From: Anas platyrhynchos
Taxonomy: Eukaryota; Chordata; Aves; Anseriformes; Anatidae
DNA length: 64,000 nucleotides
Direction: 5' to 3'
Assembly (NCBI RefSeq): GCF_047663525.1
Contig: NC_092613.1
Coordinates: forward strand, 3,683,501-3,747,500
Shown: positions 59,201 to 64,000 of the stretch, piece by piece
Position numbering within the stretch: the stretch's first letter is position 1
Layout of the letters: each line of letters starts with the position of its first letter
The notes under the pieces: model-generated
Database searches by the model: none
Seen by the model: the letters and a program-made list of their open reading frames with translations, nothing else
What the model was told of the DNA's origin: nothing
Program-made: the position numbers and the translations under genes

Positions 59201-60834
59201 ATAACCAAAAGGCCAGACCAAGCTTCCAGGTAAGTTTTGAATGCTGGGAGCTCTCATAGTGTTGTTTATTTTTCAGTAACAGTGCTGGTGAAGACTGGTG
59301 TATGGAGCTGCTCACATGTGATAACCCTAAGGGGAATGGTGCAGCCTTATCTGCATGCAGAAGTTACCCTGCAGGAGCCAAATAAATTGTAACGGACACA
59401 GCTCAGCCCCTTCTTTCTCTCCAGGAGTAGCTTAGTGTGGGGACAGGCAGATGATTGCAAGCAATTAAGCTATACTCTTCACAAATTATCACTTTCAAGA
59501 GCTGAGCCTCTTTAATTAACCACGTGCTCAGACCTAGCCCGGCATTACTGTGACATAAAATATTTTGCCTTTATCTACCATGACCGGTAATACCTGCTTT
59601 ACCAGGGTGCTTGGTGGCACTAATTTTGACCTGCAGGAGTCAAATGAGCGAGAAGACACAGCTCTGGTCCCCCTGACCCCACGATCACCCCCTGATACTG
59701 CCCTGGTGTTGGGTAGGATGCTCCTGGTGCTGCGCAGGTGCTATCCGTGGGCTGCGTGGAGGGCTGGCTGCTTGTATCCCGGGCCTCAGCCCTTAACTCA
59801 GAAAAAAAAAAAGCAGGAATGGTACAGAGTCACTGGCAGGGAGGTGTACGGCAGGGCATTAGGAGTTATCACAACTCAGCCACGTACTACTGTCTCGTGA
59901 AGTCATGATCTCAGCCCTTGGATTAATGTCAGATCAAGGGTATCGAGTTTAAAGTGAGCCAAAATAATGGTGTTCGCAGAGGGTTTTGTAATAATGCCTT
60001 AATATAGCACTTTAAAATGCGTTTCAAGGTCTTTCCTAAATGCAGAGTTGATTGAGAAAAGCTATTGCAGTTTCAAGTGATGCTCTCACTTAAATCAAGT
60101 TCACGTTCCTGTGCTGTTATGCCCTGAATTACACTGGGGCACACTTGAAGCTGGCCAAGGCTTCGTAGTAAGGGCACAATATTCACCATTTATGAAAAAT
60201 ATGGGGAGAGGATTTTCCTGTTGGCACTTCCAGAGGAAAGCCATATAGAAGGGCAGCTCTTACCTTCCTGGGCTCTTGGAAAAGCAGCTGATAACCTTCA
60301 GCCCCTGAGATGTGTTTTCTGCAACTAGAAAGGAAAGCTCTCAGATATTTCGGGGAAAGTAAGACAAGCACCACCAGCAGGCATTGAATGATGAACTCCA
60401 GGAGACTGCGTGCCTTTATTTATTCCTAGGGCAGGAGAAAATATCCCTTCCTGCACTCAGCCTGGCCAATGAAGCCTCCTGGCTGTGGTTTGTGACATTC
60501 CTCTGGCTCCTGCTAACGCAGCGCTTCTGAGCTGGCTGCGAGAGGAGCTCAGGGTCCCTTGCCAGGGCTCTGCCAGGTCTGAGGACCCGGCAAACCCTCA
60601 GCTCGCCCAGGGCTCCATAAACACAAAACCTGCATGCAATACTCATTGGGTGCATTAGGGAGGGAGGACATAAGTCAGCTTCCAAGTTTTTTATTGCTGG
60701 TGATTATGGATGAGGAGGAAGGGCAACAGCTGTCTTGGATTTTCCGTAGAAGCCATTTTCTACCCTAATTTATTAGTTCAAGGCTTCCACGAGACCTGGG
60801 AGGTAGCATTATCTCTAAATCTGCATTTATTGAC

Positions 60835-60861
60835 TTTTTTTTTTTTTTTTTTTTTTTTTTT
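60835..60861. repeat. Poly-T tract (T27)
   Basis: Uninterrupted run of 27 T in intergenic DNA. Confidence 0.9.
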
Positions 60862-62780
60862 AAGTTAAGGCCAAGATTCAATTGAGTGAGAAATTTACAT
60901 CAAAGTATTTTAGTTTTTCTTTTCTTTTAATAAAAATGTCATTTGCACCAGCAGGGAAAACTCCAGTGATTGCTTCTTTTCGGCCAAAATATTTTTGCTG
61001 AGAATTATGAAACTGTCAAAATACATCAAAACAGTGCTTTGAGAAGTTTTTCTTAGGAGAAAAACTATTTTTTTCTGCTGAGTTTCTTCAGCCTTTGCAA
61101 AAATAGAAAGTGAAAAGGTGAAAGGATGCAGGGGCTGGAGGGAATTCACAGTAAAAGGAAAATATGGGGAAAGATTCTGCAGAAAACAAAGGTTTTTACT
61201 AAAGGAAGAGAAACCATAACATTTGAAAGGTAAGACTTACTTTTTCACTTTTCCATCATTTTCTTGAGTTAAACAGCCCTAATTTTGGTACTATTGTCAT
61301 ATTGAACCTCCATTTGGTTTCTGTTAGCGAGTCCTTGCAATCCTGTCTCTTCCTGTTTTTCCCCAGATGCAGGATGTGTGAGTGAAGTGAATATTGCCTC
61401 ATGGAGCAAATTCACCAGAAAATGATGGGAGAAATACAGGCAGGCTTCCTGAGACCCTTCCCTGGTGGGTTCCTGGGCAGCTGGGGGGGGTTTCTTCCTG
61501 GGGTGCCTTTCCCCTGGGGTGATGTCCCTCACATCAGAACAGCAGCATCAGCCTCTGCAGGAGTGTGGGCTTCTCCACCCAGCAGCAAAGGTACCAGCTG
61601 TGAAGCCTAGATGGGATGGAGCATGATGTTTCAGCCAGGACTGGTGTTCAGTCGTATTTCCCCTAGAAATATCTGCATCAGGGAGCAGCAAAGGTGGGGA
61701 TGCTGCAGGAGTGATGCTGCTTGCAGATAACAAAATGAGACTACAGACTGCTTAAAGGCAAGGCTCAAAGCCCGTCTGAGCAAGATGCAGACTGCCAGAA
61801 TTTTGCTGTTTTTGTGGGTCTGCCTTTCCCTCTTGTGCTGGATGCTGGAAATGGCTCATTGCTTCTCAGACAGCTGCCCTGCTGCCTTGGCAAAACCATG
61901 CTGCCTGGTGCCATGATGGTGGGATCACTTTGTCTTTTCAGGAAGTACAGGCCATTACTTGTGTTGTCATTGTTTAGCTGTAGAGATACTCCTGCAAGGA
62001 AAAAGGGCTTAGGAACAACTTGTGGTACTTGTCTGTAGTTGCATTGCTCAAAGAAGGCGTCATCTGAGCCACCCAAACTTCATCCCCTTTCAGCTTTCTG
62101 ACCTTTGGTCCAGGTTCTGCAAGTAAGTGAGCCCACCGAAATCACAGGCGTAAATCCCCCCGGATGAGCACAATCAGCACATGGTAAATGCCAGGGTACT
62201 TCCCTTGACTATTCCAGTGGACAAATTGACTGGCAGAGATGTGGTTCAAGCAAATGTGAGGGCATTTTAGGAAAGAGGGAGCTCTGAATTAGAAAAGTGA
62301 CCTGTGTAAATGTAGTGTTGTGGTTTGCTCTCCTTCAGTGACTGGTGTAAGTAAAAAGCTGAATTTGTTTCTTGCTTTGTGCTGAATCAGGCCTTCTGAT
62401 TTAGTAGAAGAGGTTCCCCCTTTTGCAACAGATATCCATCCAAGGGCACTGAATTAACTGCAGTATTCCCCACAGCCATATGACGATAAGGGTACATCTC
62501 AGTGGTATATTGCATGCAGATGTGAAGCTATTCTGCCAGAGCTCCAGCTTTGATCCCGTGGGACTGCCAGGGAAGCAGAGCAGCGCCTGGCTGCACACAC
62601 GTCACAACTGTCACGGCTGCTGGAACTGGTGCACCTCTGCCCATGGCCATGCCTCCAGGGCTGGCTTCCCTTTGGCCAGCCTGCACCACCATTATTCAGG
62701 GAAAGTTGGGAAGATTTTCGAACAAGGAGTGAACTGGAGAAGAATCCAGATCTCTGGCTGCCAATTCACAGCATGGGGAA

Positions 62781-62820
62781 AAAATAAACATAAATAAAAT
62801 AACTAAATAAATAAATAAAC
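62781..62820. repeat. (AAAT)n-like simple repeat
   Basis: Imperfect AAAT/AATA units, including four uninterrupted AAAT copies near the end. Confidence 0.85.
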
Positions 62821-64000
62821 AGTTTGCTGTGAGTTCTTGCAGCACTGTCACAAAGCACGACTGCTGTTGGAGGTGCTTGTGCCAGTTCTTGTCAATCCTG
62901 GAATTTTACAGCTGTGTGTCCTCACTTCAGCAGGGAGATGAAAGCCAGTTTTCTTCAATTCATTTGTGCCAGTGCAGGCCAGTCCTGTGTGGAATCCCAG
63001 GTATCGGCAATAGAAATGATGCCTGGCATGAATGGATGTGAGTGAGCCCTTGGGAGGAATTGTGTCCCTGACATCTCAGTGACAGTGTGCTGAATTGTAG
63101 CCAGAGGCTGAGAATCTTCAAATGCATCCCAAATGAAGGAAAACTGCCTGGAAGCTAAGTATTTGTACTTAAAAAAATAAGATGATAAAAAACAAGTGTG
63201 ATTTCCCAGCTTCTGCCCACTCTCATTTCATGCCCTGGAAATGATCCAGAAGGACCTTTATTTCCACAAAACTCAGGGTTGTTTGGAGTTTGACCCATTT
63301 TTAGAGGTATGGCACTTGTCTCAAATACCAGATCTAGATTTAGATTGCCACCGTATTTTGGATTCTGGTTTAGGGTCAAATCTGTATGAATGGCCAAAGG
63401 CAAATACTTCAATAATATTGTGGCCTTATTTTTTTTTTTCTATTAATTTAATTAGGAGCTTGATCTGGTTTTGGGGCAGGAGACAAAGCGGATTGCAGGA
63501 GCAGCTCTCTTTAATTAGGGCCATGTATCTGTTGTTAAAGTTTAACCTTTCCTTGCATGAAGAGGCAGAGGCAGCGAGGCACAGAGCCTGGGCAGGGCGT
63601 TGCATGCAGGCTGTGCAGGGGCAGCCAGGTATGTGCAGGGCTGCGTGACTGGGGATCCTCTGATCGTGCTCGAATCTCACCCCAGCAATCTCAAAGTACC
63701 AACTGGCACTTGTGTGATATGGCTATTTATAGAGACCAGGAACTAGAGGGTAAATATTTATTTACAGTCTGATGCTTAATCTACTACCGAGTGACTGTCT
63801 GGAAAGCCTGAGCCCCTATTTTTTTTATTTTTTTCCTGCTGCGATTTATAACCAGAGCCCTCATCTCCTCTCCTGCTCCTGGTGTTCACATATCCATTCC
63901 CCAGGATTAATTCTGCAGAAAATGAGTATGGCCTGGGTTCAGACCCTGCAGCACCTTCTGGTCCCAGCTCATCCTGGCAGGCATCTTGCCTCGTTTTCAC

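Larger units (their letters stand above)
54590..64000. other. Intergenic region beyond TSPO2; no gene recognised
   Basis: About 9.4 kb read on both strands. Open frames are short (111 aa or less) and unlike any protein I know. I looked for UNC5CL (ZU5 and death domains), which adjoins TSPO2 in human, and saw no exon of it. Simple repeats: a 23-bp duplication (55904-55949), G13 (56245-56257), T27 (60835-60861) and an (AAAT)n tract (62781-62820). Confidence 0.6.

Noticed and set aside
63776-64000. Open frame on the minus strand running to the window edge
   Set aside because: 74 codons without recognisable features or splice sites. It is open at the edge only because the window ends.
1-64000. 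CRISPR arrays, prokaryotic operons, rRNA, tRNA or endogenous retroviral genes
   Set aside because: None seen. No regularly spaced repeats, no tRNA-like cloverleaf with A/B boxes that I could identify, and no gag/pol-like frames. The window is ordinary vertebrate genic DNA.

Overview
The window is vertebrate nuclear DNA, almost certainly from a bird. The genes are split into small exons with GT/AG introns. The only recognisable interspersed repeats are two 3'-end fragments of CR1 LINEs, the dominant avian retroelement, and overall repeat load is low. The sequence alone does not fix the species. Recalled from comparative maps and not tested here, the order matches the avian microchromosome equivalent to chicken chromosome 26.

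Layout: (1) 1-6.1 kb, + strand: the last four coding exons and 3' UTR of CEPT1, a choline/ethanolamine phosphotransferase. (2) 6.1-14.1 kb: gene-poor DNA with a small GC-rich patch at 13.48-14.06 kb. (3) 14.1-30.1 kb, - strand: NFYA, the CCAAT-binding subunit of NF-Y, with nine coding exons and a 3' UTR of about 3.6 kb. (4) 29.65-30.75 kb: a CpG island that reads as a shared divergent promoter for NFYA and OARD1. (5) 30.5-33.85 kb, + strand: OARD1, a macrodomain ADP-ribose/O-acetyl-ADP-ribose hydrolase. (6) 35.56-44.4 kb, - strand: APOBEC2 in two coding exons around a 7.6 kb intron. (7) 44.4-51.75 kb: no gene recognised. (8) 51.75-54.4 kb, - strand: TSPO2, a TSPO-family membrane protein, in three coding exons. 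(9) 54.5-64 kb: no gene recognised.

NFYA-OARD1-APOBEC2-TSPO2 keep the order and relative orientation I know from human 6p21.1, as an inverted block. CEPT1 belongs to human 1p13, so a synteny junction relative to mammals lies between about 6.1 and 14.1 kb. The five genes do not form a pathway. The real regulatory link is the CpG island, which carries two CCAAT boxes (the target of the protein NFYA encodes), three NRF1-type and three YY1-type motifs.

I found no undescribed multi-gene system. The points most worth checking are: a possible N-terminally extended OARD1 with a mitochondrial-presequence-like leader; a lysine-rich stretch in the APOBEC2 N-terminus; loss of the CRAC tyrosine in TSPO2; and the architecture of the shared promoter. 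All exon coordinates were derived by hand from reading frame, splice consensus and remembered human orthologues. UTR boundaries are approximate.
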